DNA of 64,000 nt, taken from contig OX485806.1 of assembly GCA_950295325.1 (NCBI GenBank), forward strand, positions 56,291,169 through 56,355,168, written 5' to 3'. This document shows, one piece after another, positions 20,605 through 33,331 of the stretch. The notes beneath the pieces were generated by a model. That model did no database searches, was not told the DNA's origin, and saw nothing but the letters and a program-made list of their open reading frames with translations. The position numbers and the translations under genes were made by a program. The DNA comes from Polytrichum commune (Eukaryota; Streptophyta; Polytrichopsida; Polytrichales; Polytrichaceae). Within the stretch, counting starts at the first letter, position 1; every line of letters begins with the position of its first letter.

Positions 20605-23600
20605 CAACTAGAGGGGTTTATTGATGTTGGATCGCTAAGTGAGAATCACCACAAAATTATCTTTATTATAGGTGAGGATTTTCTATTAAATGAAGGTGTT
20701 GTCCCCCTTTCTTGGATCACTTCTTACACCACCTCATGGAGCGATAGATTCCTAATTAACCATTGCGATGGGGCAAAATTGGTGTTCTTCTAAAAGTGTT
20801 ATTGCATATTTCTTACACCATTATTATGAATGGTTGAAGTGATGTTATTTTATACTCAATGCCACATATAATTAATTGTTTTTAACAATATTTTACTTGA
20901 TGGCACCGTTGCACTCACTTGTTCACAACTTAAGGATTTAAAATAGGTGTCACCAAAGGAAAGGTATTATTATAAAACATGCATCTTTAATATTTACAAC
21001 TTATAAATAAATGTCATTTTAGACATTTGACCCCCAGTTGATGTATACATACTCAACAAAATTGCACAATTACTCATAGTGTTGAGTAATTGCCCACAAC
21101 AACAAACAACCTCCGAGCAGCTCAACAATGTTGTCTCACGGTTAAAACTTTCAACCTTCGCATGCGTTGGTTTTCGGCTTGAAGATCATAGGCCGTGATG
21201 CTAGAACAAGTGCAGTACGTTCTATAACTTGCCAATTTTGCACCTAACTCATACACAAGCATGGGGGGATGGTTGTTCTCGAAAGTAGATGAAACGCGTT
21301 CAGATATGGGCACACGACAAGTTCATAATGAGAAACTTCAAACATCACCACGAGGGCCAACACATGATCATCTAGAAAGAGTATTAGGCATTATCCAATT
21401 GTGAGAAGTGCATTTTCTTTCACAAACATGATACAACATCGTTGTACGCGATGTTTTTGTCTCGTCTCAACGAGCTATGGATCTCGATTGCTAATAAGGC
21501 CATTGTTGATGTGATTGTTAGCGATTTGTTCTAGTGTGATGAGGATGAGGAAGTCGAAGGTTCAAGATTAAAAACCTTATCACTTTTTGAATGCAACATT
21601 ATTTGACAAAAAAAAACATGGAAGATGATGATGTCCCCAACGCTTAGAAATATCATGTCAACATCATAAACGCGTTGTTGTTTAGCTTTATCATTGACTA
21701 TTTGGCGATGGGATGCAATTTCCACCAAACGGCTCATGTTTTGTTGGCAACGAAAGAGCGTATAAGCTTGTCAACACTCGGTTCCACTTGTGAGGGTGAC
21801 ATCACGAGCACTGCAATTCTTAACTAATAAGAACATTGCCATGAAGACACCTCCATCCAAGTGCTAGATTATATTGGCAATTGTCAATTAGATCATGGTA
21901 CAAGTCAACATGACATTTGTGACGTTGCAAAGACGTGACTTGATTGTCTCGGAGCAAATCGTAGAGTTTGAAAATCTTGATGGAAATATACAACTCAAGT
22001 TTGGCATATTTGTTTTTAATGAGTTTGAAAACTACGATGACGTCAATTCTAGTACGTACATTGTGCATGACGATTGGTTCATCAGACATAATGAAATATG
22101 CGATCTCATTAGCGATAACGTTTCGTGGGCCCTATTTGTTTTTCGGTATTTTGTGGACATGCTCGCACACAATGTTGTCTCGTCTTTGATTGGATTCATG
22201 ATCAATCTTGTCAATGACATTGTGTTGAACATGATGATGCATGACGAAAATAATCTCGTTAATGACGATGAGCCACTTCTAATCATGCATCACCAACTGC
22301 TCCGACTTGGAACACGCAACGTAGCTAATGTTGTCATGTAGTTTGAATCCCATCTTCAAGGACGTGGGACCAACAAAACATTGCCAACATTCTAATTTCC
22401 AAGCGTTCAAGTTGGCATGCTAGACATAACCAAGGTTGAAAGAAGCCATCGAAAGTATTAACGACTCAACCTCATTCTATGATGGATGAAAACTTCTACA
22501 CATAAGGATCTTATCCATGTTCGATTTTGTGGCGGTTTTACTACAATATTTCCGGACATCGTGATAATGGAGTCAAATTACAATTACTTGAAACACTGCA
22601 AAGACGACTCCTAGAAGGCACTCAACGACATATCGTTGGAAGGTCACCAACATTGTCGACAATTCAAATAACTCTAAAAGATTGCAGTGGGAATAAGATG
22701 GAATTACATCAATAATACAACACCGATGCCATTTAAATTCATTAAGCCCCTTAGGAACTGATCTATTGCTTACAAATGTGCGATGTATATATGACATCCT
22801 TGAGATGTGTACATATTAAGCTAAAATATTTATTTTGTACACATGTACATATTAAAGAGGCCTACTACAAGGCCTTAATACCTTATGGAAATTTATAATT
22901 TTGCATGATTTAAGCAGGTACATGTTCAATAACACCTACCACCTAGCATTGGGAGGGCAAAAACATTGATTCCTATGTAAACCATAGATATTATTATTTT
23001 TTTATAATTTAACATCTAAATCAAGTTCCTCCTTAATTAATTAAGCATAAATCAACAATAAATTTATACAAATAAAGTTTTTAGTACACCCCCAAATGGT
23101 AGGTTTTAAGCAAAAATCTCATTTTAACATTGAAAAAATTAGGCATTTCTTCAAATTATTTTTTTATTAAATCTAAAAACCAATTTCTAATTTCTAATAA
23201 ATTGTTTACATTTCTAAACATGATATGTATTGGTTAGGAATTTTAAAATATTATGCTAAGGTGGTAATTGATAGACCTAGTGGGACTTCATGTTAGAATA
23301 TTAAAGGTTGCATGATGCTCCACCCAACCAATGACGACACTATATGATTTGTGTAGTGCAAAACAAAGACCAAATACTATAGTGTATATTTAATTAGAAT
23401 TATAATTTGTACTGTCAAATATGTAATGATGTGAATTTGGACATTGAAACCATTTACAAAAAAATTATTTGAATATTCACACGTACCATGGGAGGCAATG
23501 AATAGTCCCTAGATGATCAATTTGAAGACCCATCTTCGTACTAATAAAAAAAACAACATCTTATTTTATGATACTCATCTATATGAACCAAAATGAAAGA

Positions 23601-24904
23601 ATTTATAAACAAACATTGAAAATTATCTACTTTTCATGGAACAACCTTTAGTGTCAAAATATAAAAATATTAATATATGTGCAAGGAACATGCCCAAACA
23701 CGGTGGTTGAAACTTTAATGCTTGAACACTTTGGAGTTCATCACAAAGGACATAATCCATCTCCAACTTTGTCAATGCATTTAAAAAAACATGTCTTAAT
23801 CAACCCCTGTGCCATGATGTTGGTAGCGGCCATGTCTATTGCCGTTTTTTTACTAGATTCGCCATTTGGACTGCCTTTCATGTTGGAATGGCCGTGATTG
23901 AAACCCATTTTGAGTGGGACATGAGTTTTTGTTGATTCGATTGGAATGTCATCCATTTTGGCTAGGCACCGCCATTTTGGTTGCATTTAGATTGTCGACT
24001 TTGGTTGTTCAGTGCACTTATTGGGTGGAATATGACTTATTGGTTACGTTTTCATGGTTTCATGTTGTACCGGTTTTGGTGGTTGCTCTATATGGGTTGA
24101 TGTGCACTATATGATGGTATGCTTGTCAACCCAACGCGTTTGTTTTTCAAGATTTTTTTTTTGTGGATGTCGTCTTTTTTTGCATGGTAGAGGATGGCAT
24201 CCTATGTTGTGTTATGGCCGGAATACCTTCAACACTTGTATTATTGGTTCTTGTGCCCACAAATTAACAACTTTTGGTTGTTGCAAAATACATGCACGCC
24301 ACATAATCCTTTAGAAATGATGAATATATCATGTCATTATATGATTGTAAGTTTTTTTTGCATGATTTAGTAATTAAGCATGGTGACCTTTACACTAGTA
24401 GCATGCTCTTCATTTTTCATTTTTTGTGGTTCCAACTTACATTCACCCAATGGTTGCAAAGGTCTTTGATGTTTTGTGGTATCATATCTAAGGTTGCATG
24501 TGCAACTTGTCATGGAGGATGGAATTTACACATTTTTATACCATTCATATTTTGGTTTGCATGACTTTAAAAACAATCATGTTAATCATTTTCGACTTTA
24601 GATTTTGGAGAAATCTTGATTTATTTTTCTTATTAAAATTATGAATGTTAACCATTTTGGTCCACCATTACCCATAGGGTATCATTTCACCCTAAACTTA
24701 CATGAATAACCTTGTTTTCGTGTATTGTTCACCAAGACAAATGTTTTTTTTTGTCCATGCTAGCTACTCTTAACATATACCATCCATATTCTAATTTTGA
24801 ATCAAGTTTTATTGATTGGTATGAGCCAATTAAGGCCCATAATTTTAAAAAATAAAGAAAAATAGTATTATAATTAATCAATATATAAGTGGCTATTAGA
24901 TTTT

Positions 24905-25020
24905 GGGACATCCGCCTGTGGATGCAAATTGTGTAAGAGACTGGTATTCAGTCTAGACCAACCCGGGTTCAAATCCGCTTGGTTACATTGACTGATGTTA
25001 TCCCAAATTGAGCTAGTGTT
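24905..25020 (+). mobile_element. Candidate tRNA-derived SINE (weak)
   Basis: GGTTCAAATCC at 24,966-24,976 fits the RNA polymerase III B box. TTGTGTAAGAG at 24,928-24,938 is an A-box-like match with one mismatch, at about the usual spacing. No full tRNA cloverleaf can be drawn, and no poly-A or T tail defines the 3' end, so the extent is approximate. Confidence 0.35.
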
Positions 25021-25179
25021 AAAACATAAATAATTTGTAGTATAATGCAAAGAAGGTACAAAGAATTATTGAAGGAAAAGAATAAGAATGATGGATAAAA
25101 GGATTTATGAACCCTATGAATGTTGAATAAAAGAGTTTTTAAAATTCTATTGAAGAAAATATTTTTGTCTAATTGCATT

Positions 25180-25680
25180 AGCTTTTATATTCTAATTTTT
25201 TTAATGTATAATTTTTTAGTTAATATCTTAGTCCATTAGTTCTTGTTTTAGTTTATACACTAGTTTATGTATTATTGTTGGATCATTCATCTGTATTAAT
25301 TTTTTATCTTAGTTTCTTGCATTATATTTTGCATTGAAATCTGTATTAGTCTCCTATATCAATATCTTACATAAGACTTCTATATTATAATTTGCATCAA
25401 TCTTCTGCATTAATCCTTTATATTAATATTTGCATTAGATTATGCATTAGATTAAGCATTAGACTTTGCATTACTCTCCTCCACAATGTTTAACATTAGT
25501 CCTCTGTATTAGATTTTGTGTTAGGCTTTGCATTAATATTCAACATTGAAGTCTGCATTACTCTTCTACATAAGTATTATGTATTTGTGCTCTGTATTCA
25601 TTTTCTATGTATTATGCAATAGTGTTCTGCATTAATCCTCTATATCAGGCCCTACATTAGTTTTTTGTATTATAGGAATT
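25180..25680. repeat. Degenerate short-unit tandem repeat field (TGCATTAGT-like)
   Basis: The segment is built from about 25 diverged copies of a 15-25 bp word of the form TCTGCATTAGTCCTCTATATTAAT. Variants such as TTTGCATTAG, TCTGTATTAGTC and TCTGCATTAATCC recur every 15-30 bases. No coding frame. It looks like an old expanded minisatellite. Confidence 0.65.
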
Positions 25681-26201
25681 ATAAGGTCATTACTTGGAGG
25701 CACTAGAGTAGTGCACCCATCCGGCCAATCTTGTGTGTTGTTACTTCACTTGGAGTAACAATTGTCACTACAATTGGTAATGCATCTTCTTTGCATGTGT
25801 CTTGCCTTTTTTTGCTCTATCATACCATGTTGGTCGGTTGTGTTTTGAAAAACCACCTACATCTAAAAAGAACATTGTCTAATGAAAACCCTAAAGTTCT
25901 AGGAGTTAGGGTCATTGTGGGATGCTTAATCATCTTAAAAAATAGTAATTTGTATGTGTTGATTATGACACAAACTTGTGGATGAAGATCTCAATGGAAG
26001 ATAAAGGTGGCCCTAGTTCCCATGAGAATTTTGCTTTTAAAAGAATTGTGGAAAAGTCACTACAAGAGAAACAAGGGTTTTTAGTATAATGTTTGAGCAT
26101 GCATGTGCTAATTGGACCAACACTTCATGAAAAAAAGGAAATCGACATGTTTCTAGTATAAGTGTTGGAAAATAATCATTGTAGACACATTGACGCCCCG
26201 A

Positions 26202-26241
26202 TATTGTTTATAGGACGACTCTCATCGTCCTATAAACAATA
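26202..26241. repeat. Perfect 17-bp inverted repeat with 6-base loop
   Basis: Arm TATTGTTTATAGGACGA (26,202-26,218), loop CTCTCA, then the exact reverse complement (26,225-26,241). The hairpin sits in AT-rich intergenic DNA just before the AT-rich tandem field. It could be a small foldback element, a hairpin RNA source or chance relic. No flanking duplication was seen. Confidence 0.85.
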
Positions 26242-26329
26242 AGACAATTTGCCCAATAGATTGTATGAATTATGGTCGGTAATTTTTAGGGCGTATGTGG
26301 AAAATCATGTACACAATAAATAGTAGACA

Positions 26330-27010
26330 ATTTCCAGTATATGATAAATAAACTTCCATTAATAGTAAAATAATATATTATAAATAGTAAATAAGAATAT
26401 CACACCATTAATAAAACTAATATAATCATATAACAAAATAATAAATATCATACCATAAATAATATATAAGAATAACATACTCAAAATAATAAATAATATA
26501 CTATATAAAGTAGATAATAATAAAATACTATAAATAATAACAGAAGACCATTAATAGTACTAATATACTATGAATATTGAAAATTAAATATCAGACTATA
26601 AATAATAAACAATATACTATATACATTAGATAATAATAACATACTAAAAATAATAAAAAATAAAAAATAATAATAAATAAACATCAGACCATTAATAGTA
26701 ATAATATACTATCATACCATAAATAATATACTATATACTATATACAATAGATAATAATAACATACTCAAACTAATAAACTATAAACTATAATATAAAATA
26801 CTATAAACTATAAACTATAAACTATAAACAGTGAATATTAGGCAGTACATAGTAAAGATGATAATATAAACAGTAAATATGAGGCAGTAAATAGCAAATA
26901 CGAGACACTTAATAATAAATAATATGCAATATACAAAAAATATTGGATAATAAATTATAAGCAGTAAATAATATATGCCGTATATAGTTGATATTATATT
27001 GTATACATTA
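26330..27010. repeat. Very AT-rich degenerate repeat field (AATAATATACTATA-like)
   Basis: About 680 bases made almost only of A and T, with recurring words TAAATAATA, ATACTATAAA, CATTAATAGTA and runs such as ACTATAAACTATAAACTATAAAC near 26,810. There are no ORFs. This is a simple-sequence-derived field that would be hard to assemble exactly. Confidence 0.75.
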
Positions 27011-27077
27011 AATAAAAAATGAATAATAACTTGGGGCCTCTATATACAAATATTTTAAATACTTATAATATATCATG

Positions 27078-27290
27078 CGCGGAGTGATGGCTTAGTGGCT
27101 AAGGCCTCTATGTGGGAGCTAAGAGGTTCAAGGATCAAATTTCTTGGCCCCTGCCCTTGGTTTAGCCTACGAGGTAAGTGTCTAGGCACTTAGAACTATA
27201 GGTGTTTATAGATGGCAAGGCTCGGGAGGTGAGGATTGGACTTACTAATGGTGGATATCTCTTTTAAAGGGCACTCATTTGTTAAAAAAT
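27078..27290 (+). mobile_element. Candidate tRNA-derived SINE
   Basis: TGGCTTAGTGG at 27,088-27,098 matches the RNA polymerase III A box. GGTTCAAGGAT at 27,125-27,135 resembles the B box, 37 bases downstream, normal for tRNA-derived SINEs. A non-tRNA body follows with TGGTTTAGCCTACGAGG and ends near an A-rich TTAAAAAATC. Length about 210 bp is typical. Target duplication was not resolved. Confidence 0.5.
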
Positions 27291-30200
27291 CACTTATTAT
27301 TCAACATATCAACCAATGATAGCCCTACACATGCATGCACGCTTTAACGTTAAGTAATAATTTAGTGTGAAGCCCGTAAAACAATTAGTATATTTAGACA
27401 TCATAAGCAATGGTCCTAAACATATTGGCTATGTCCAAATAAACGATCCATGGGGTGTAGGGCATGGTCCCCCAAGACATGTCCTAGACAACACAATTTC
27501 TAGTAATATATGTTATTAAGTCACGTCTTTGTTTACTTCAATAAATGTCTTATTACATGTCTAGATTATACACAATCTCTAGTAGTGAGTGGGATTTGGT
27601 ACCCATCACAACAAATGCAAATCTTCCCAATTGGCCATGGCCGTGGTTATGAAATTCAACCACACGTTGTTGTTCCCTTAATTAGATGTATAATTGTGGT
27701 CCATGGATATGATACACATGGAATAACAACAATTAAAAATAGACTTATTGAAATTTGGTTCCTTTCTTGTAGGCACGGTACATGATGATTTGAAGGTTTC
27801 AACTTGGCGGTTGTATAAATAGCCATGGAAGTTATAACCATTTTTTTGTTTAGGCTTTCTTTTGCTACCATGTTCCATGTGTTGTTTTGGATATGTGAGT
27901 TTTTATAATTGTTATGGAAATATTGGTCATTTTAGGGAGTAGTTTGGAAGTGAAAATCCCTCCATTCCATGGATATATAGGTATTTATCCATCACAAACA
28001 TAATGATGATGGATTGGTAATAAGGTCTTGACTCAATTCTTGGTCATTCCATCCTTCCAAATGGTTGTGTATTGTCTGTTTTTGTTTGTTTTTGTCCCAC
28101 ATGTTAGAAAACATCATTTTGATTGGACCAAAATGTCCACAATTCCAACTCATGTGAAGGGGTACACCTGTAGCCCACATCGAGGCAATGTATCAACATT
28201 GGTGGATGTTCCAAAAACCGTTCTCAATGTGATCGTAAAAACCTTGTCTGTGGAATAAAACTTATAAAAAATGTCCACATGGTTCACATGTTCTCCATGT
28301 GGTTGCACATACAATGCAATATGTATGCATGGATGTCCTTTCATAAGGACATCCATTGCTATTGGGGGAAGGGCCATACAAGTTGGATTGGCACAAGACA
28401 AAATGGCATAATTGATATCAATGGCGTAAAAATTGGTGGAGGGTGGCTATAAAATGACTCCATCTGAGCCTCAAATTCTAGTAAATACTAGCATGGGTTG
28501 GGTATTAGTGGGAGCCATGATGGTGGCCATGCAGGGATTTCTTATAGGTCTTTGTAGTGCTATGGCTCGCAACTACCCACATGCTATTCAAAGATCCCAA
28601 CTACTCCACATGTACTATCACAAGGCATGCATCAAAATCCTCAATCTTCTCTAAGATTTGTTGAACCATTCAAGGAATTGGATGATTGTTGCACACTTAT
28701 GTTGGGTCATCTACATGGGCCATACGCACATTATGGGAGCAACCACAAGGGAGCCCTAGTCTAAGGAAATTTCCACTTTCCCCTATGCCAAAACTTGAAG
28801 GGTGTCAAAATACTATCCAAGAAACTCATTTGTATGAACCTACTAGTTGTTTCCACATGTGTAGATGAATGGATGTTTGGGCATGTTATGGAAAACTACA
28901 TTTGATCGTACTATTTGTAGTTTGGGGATTCAAACAAAATTCAAATTGTTCTCGTGAATCGATATTTGATTCAGATGAAATGCAAGTTGAATATGTCAAC
29001 TTATCCCTTATTGTGTCGTCGTTGGGAGGTGTTGTTGTACAAAATGTTCTTTTATTGCCCAATTTTTGGTATGGTAGCCAAGGAAGACCTCCAAATGATG
29101 GCAAACTTGATTTTGTGGTGGGTGCCATAATTTTTTTGTGCATTGTATGCTTATGTGACATATGTGTGAAATGTGGTTATTTGCTAATGGGTGCCATCCA
29201 TCCTGTAGTTGGATATGTTATTTTCATTCATTGTGAAGTATGCATAAATGTTCTATGTTGCTTATGTGGTTGCAGTGTTCTTTTAATTAGTCTGGTGCAC
29301 CTGCCAATGGCAAACAAATTTAGATTGCTAGGGCCTTCGATGTACAACCTATTTTGAATGTAGTGAATGTTTATGCAAAATATATGAATCATGAAAACTA
29401 TTAGCACATGTTTTTTATTATAATTTTCAAGTGGATTTGAAATTTATCCTTCTCATTCGAAGGTATCTTTCCAATGTTAAGGTGCATTTCATCAATGTTT
29501 TAGAAATTGAGGTTGTTTTTTTTTTTTTGCTTATTGCACATAGTTATGTTTTTTTGACTTAATGCTCACATACATCAGACATTGCATAATTTTTTTAATT
29601 CCAACATGTTTTATATCAACAATGTTTACAAATTTTGTGATGTGCCACATTTCGCAAGTGTTTTTTACACTACATCTATATGCATGGCAGTTCTTCAACC
29701 AGCGTGTTTGGTGCATGGAGCATGTCTTCATATAAAATGGGGCTTACAATAATGTGTGGTCCATGTTGTGCATCTACAAAACCCTTGTCAATTGCGAGTT
29801 GCTCATGTCATCCTGTTGTTACAACAAAAATGATTGGTTTGTGCATACAAAACACGTAGGGATGGAAAAAAAATTAGGATGCCAAGTAATCAATAGTTGT
29901 GGAACCCGTTTGTCAAAGTCAATACATTCATAACATCAGGTCTGCCATTTTCATGTTTTGCCTATTTCTTGTCCCTCCCACCTTGCAATGTTCTAAATGA
30001 ATCATACTCAATCTTTGTTGGATATGTGGCCATAATCGCCTCTTATCAAAGGTGAAATTGAAAGCTAAACATTATTTCACACAAGGCTATAGTTCCTATC
30101 ACGCTTGGATTGTTTGATGTGGGGTGTACCAAAGCTTCAGCCGTGAAGGTTGGAATGCACAACCCAATGTGCATGAATTCTTTGGTGATCTAACGCAAAT

Positions 30201-30776
30201 TCTAGTTGACACACGGGATAATTTGATTTCTCTACAAGGATTTGTTTCCAACAAACTGCCTATGCATAGTGGTGGCAATTGTTGTATTGTACAAAATTAT
30301 GGTTGATTTCCTTTCATTTAGCTAGTAAGATGTTTCAGTTTGCTAAGTTTTAGAAGTCCAAGGCAAAACAAGATGGGAAAGTCTCTAACTCCCATTGCCA
30401 AATTAAGGGATCCTTTATTTTGAAGAATGAAAAAATTAGGCCTAGTAAATTCAAAGTCATATAATCTTGCTCAGTCTCCTAGCCACCACACTTGTACCAA
30501 TATCATCACAATGCCCTAGAGGAATTTTGAAGGATGCCAATATTGACATGGATATATTGGGGTGCACTTCATTCAAAACATATGGTGCTAGAGGTTTTAT
30601 ACCCAAAATCTTTCCGCATGCATAGGTAATTATGGCCCATCATAGTTTATAATGCATGTCACATCTAGATGTTATGGTGTTTTTCTCTTTATGTGTTATT
30701 TTTACAACATTTTTACAACATTTTTTTCAATATGCATAACATTTCTCTAGTTGTTGTGCACCTTTCCATGAGAGAC
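27291..30776. other. Unassigned intergenic DNA
   Basis: Many short frames on both strands, the longest 162 codons at 28,869-29,357 on the plus strand (hydrophobic, Cys- and Val-rich), but no domain, start context or splice structure supports a gene. The text is rich in CAT, ATGG and CCA words, similar to 23.7-24.5 kb, so both may derive from the same unidentified repeat family. Confidence 0.3.
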
Positions 30777-31970
30777 TGTCACAACCCTTGCTAGCCCCTT
30801 AACAATTTTAATCATTTTCATTCCCAGCAAAGGTCACGAGTACTAACCCTTCGCATTTTGCCATGCTAATGGTTAGCCCCCCATACCGCGGACCTTATAA
30901 GTTCCTAAAAGGGGAACCAACCTTTTTACTTTGCTTTTGGGACCCGCCCTTTAATCGGTAACCAATTCTTAGATGTGGACTTCCATCCATGAAGATCCAA
31001 TCTTATGTTGATCATCGCGTTGCTGGAGCAATACTACAACAACCCGTGGCATACTAGCAACTATGCCCTCACATTGGCCAATGCCCGTGGAGGCCGTGCC
31101 GTTCCGCCTCGGATGGGTTTGGTGGCCACATCGCCTCATTCATATAAGCCTCTAACACTTTTGTTAGGCCCCTACCCCACCGTCAAGAAAAAATTTATCT
31201 CTCTACCAAGATTTGGGGCCAAGTAGACATTTTCCTTTAAGCGCTAGGGGTGGAAGCCCCCAACAGCTTCACTCCACTATAATTTCCTTGTATGATCTCT
31301 GATTATACCTTCCAACAACTTCATCAATATCGAAGTTTCACGTAGATGCCGATGGATTCCTCATTTGCTTCATTCAGGCAAATATTGAGGAAATTATGTT
31401 TGTTCAAACTTCGGTAGTCTCAGGAGCTACTCCCAAGCCACTGATGTACCAAGGTGGTGTCCCGGGACAACGCCCCATTCAAATTGCTATATCTCCTAGC
31501 CCACACATCTGATTGAGGTGTTTATGAACTTTCTAGAATGCTCACTTCATGAACTTACCGTCGTGACTCCTAGTCTCTATGGGTGGGAGGCGTTTCCAAT
31601 GTCCGGGGCCCTCATCCACACTAGGATCACCTGGGCCCTCTCATCAATGGCGCCACAAGTCCTGGATGTCACTCTCGGATTCTCCTAGATCCCATGGTAT
31701 TATGGGAACTCGTCATGGAAAGGTGCGCGATATTTATCCCCACGAAACGAAGTTGATACCCTCATCAACTACACTCATAATCGGCACACCAATTCTCAAA
31801 TTGCCATCCTCTATGAAGCCACGGTCACTACTACCATCTAACATGACCATCATCACCGAGTCTTTTATTGTATGTAGATAACATATATCCTCCGGAACCC
31901 CACCTTGTGTTGAACCTATCTTAACCCAACTTTCTTTGGCTTGGATAATACTTCATTGTCGAACGGCTAT
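30777..31970. mobile_element. LTR-like dispersed repeat, copy 2
   Basis: Same orientation and family as 1,120-2,190, starting TGTCACAACCCTTGC. Alignment holds to about 31,740, including the TATAAGCCTCTA word that could be a TATA region (31,142-31,153). Beyond that, at about 31,969-31,985, TGTGCCGCCCATTGTGGG resembles the sequence following the LTR in some Ty3-like plant elements, where the tRNA primer pairs. That would make this a 5' LTR with lost internal region. This last step is inference. Confidence 0.5.
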
Positions 31971-31989
31971 GTGCCGCCCATTGTGGGTT

Positions 31990-33074
31990 TGACCAACATT
32001 ATTGTTATTTTACAATGACATTTGCATTCATGTTGTCAACATGAAGCCACTATAGACCGTTATATCAAAGTCTTTAAACCAAAATGTTTGATGGACACAC
32101 CCATTGAGGGGGCTACTTATACCAAACCCTAGGGAAAAAAAATTGAAAATAAAACTCATTGGCATTTGATAATTTCCAATGCAATGTTTTCATGAGGATG
32201 GATAGGTGTCGATGTTAGGGTGGGACCCATACCCATGTAAGGAATCTAGAAACACTTGCATAAGATTGGCAAATGGCAAAAAACACAATCTTACCTCATG
32301 ACAAGGTAAAAACCACTTCACATACAATGCCCATGACCATTACATTTTAAACATTTTTATTTGTGGAGAAGACAAAGTCCGTCCAAGTTTGTTCCACACT
32401 ACGTTTGAGGGACCAACATAGTAAGTGAATGCAAGATGGATGCAAAATCTACATGGATATCAACATGGCATCAAATGGATTTTGTTTCAAAAATCACCTC
32501 TTGGAGATAGACCTAACACAAAACCGGTAAAGCATAGCACTCCAAAATCTCTCAATTCTTGATTTATTATAAATTATCATGTGGGATGACCCTACATGAA
32601 TAAAAAAAATCCATCAAAATATCATTTGGTTGAGGACCCGGTCACACGCAACTTCAAACTACATTTGAGGGCATGTGACCACAATACGTGATTTTGGAGG
32701 GATTTGGGGTTGCCTTTGGACACTTTCTTTTGGGCTCTTACAATTTCATGGTTACGGCTCTTGGCTCATTTGTGAAATGACCTTAAGCATGGTTTAAAAA
32801 ACAACATGCACTTGATCAATAGATAGGATAATTTATATTTTTTACTTTGCTATGATTGGTTGCTAGGGTGTTGGCTACAAAACACATGTTGAAGATATTG
32901 GACACATGTTTATTCTCATTGGGCATCACATTAATATAGCAAATCCCCTTGTAATTTTTTTAGGAAAAAAAAATATATATATGAAAAGACATGTCACAAA
33001 TACATATTTCTATGAAAGGCTGAAATAACAATATCATTTTCACACTTATACAACTTCAAATTTTTTAAACAAAG
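31990..33074. other. Unassigned intergenic DNA
   Basis: No gene or recognisable element domain. It could be decayed internal sequence of the LTR-like repeat to its left, but no gag or pol motif is readable. Confidence 0.3.
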
Positions 33075-33331
33075 TGTAACGAACCTCTCACCGGTTTATC
33101 ACCAACTTCCACACTAACACGTATCAACCCAAAACAATCATAGACCAAGTAGGTCTTGGTTTAAGCTCAACCACCCGACCATAGGAGAAAGACCAAAGGT
33201 GCTCTCTCCTCCCCTGAGCTTCTTCTTATGCCGAAGCACTACTTTTACTTTCTATCTTTACATATAGTAAAAATATCATATTCATAGCTCTATCTTTTAG
33301 TTCTACTATGAATCTTCTATCTTTGGTTCTT
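33075..33331 (-). repeat. 3' LTR of the gag-only element
   Basis: Direct repeat of 34,458-34,714. On the minus strand it ends ...GTTCGTTACA. It includes the last codons and stop of gag (to 33,306). A purine-rich tract AACAAGAACCAAAGATAGAAGA at its start could serve as polypurine tract. Confidence 0.85.

Larger units (their letters stand above)
19799..25179. other. Unassigned AT-rich intergenic DNA
   Basis: The first few hundred bases hold the FolD promoter and 5' leader, with no clear TATA box. The rest has no recognisable gene. A loosely coding-like tract on the minus strand at about 22,090-21,100 (for example TSLQRHKCHVDLYHDLIDN) is full of stops and cannot be named. A CAT/ATG-rich tract at 23,680-24,560 has only short frames. 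Features inside are a TA microsatellite and a tRNA-like SINE candidate, listed separately. Confidence 0.3.

Noticed and set aside
24966-24976. Functional tRNA gene
   Set aside because: B box is good but no acceptor stem, D arm or anticodon arm can be folded.
20574-27010. CRISPR array or regular spaced repeats
   Set aside because: The repeats are AT-rich and degenerate with no constant spacer, and the host is a eukaryote.
28869-29357. 162-codon plus-strand hydrophobic ORF
   Set aside because: No homology recognised, no start context, no splice partners, in repeat-like CAT-rich DNA. Left as unassigned.
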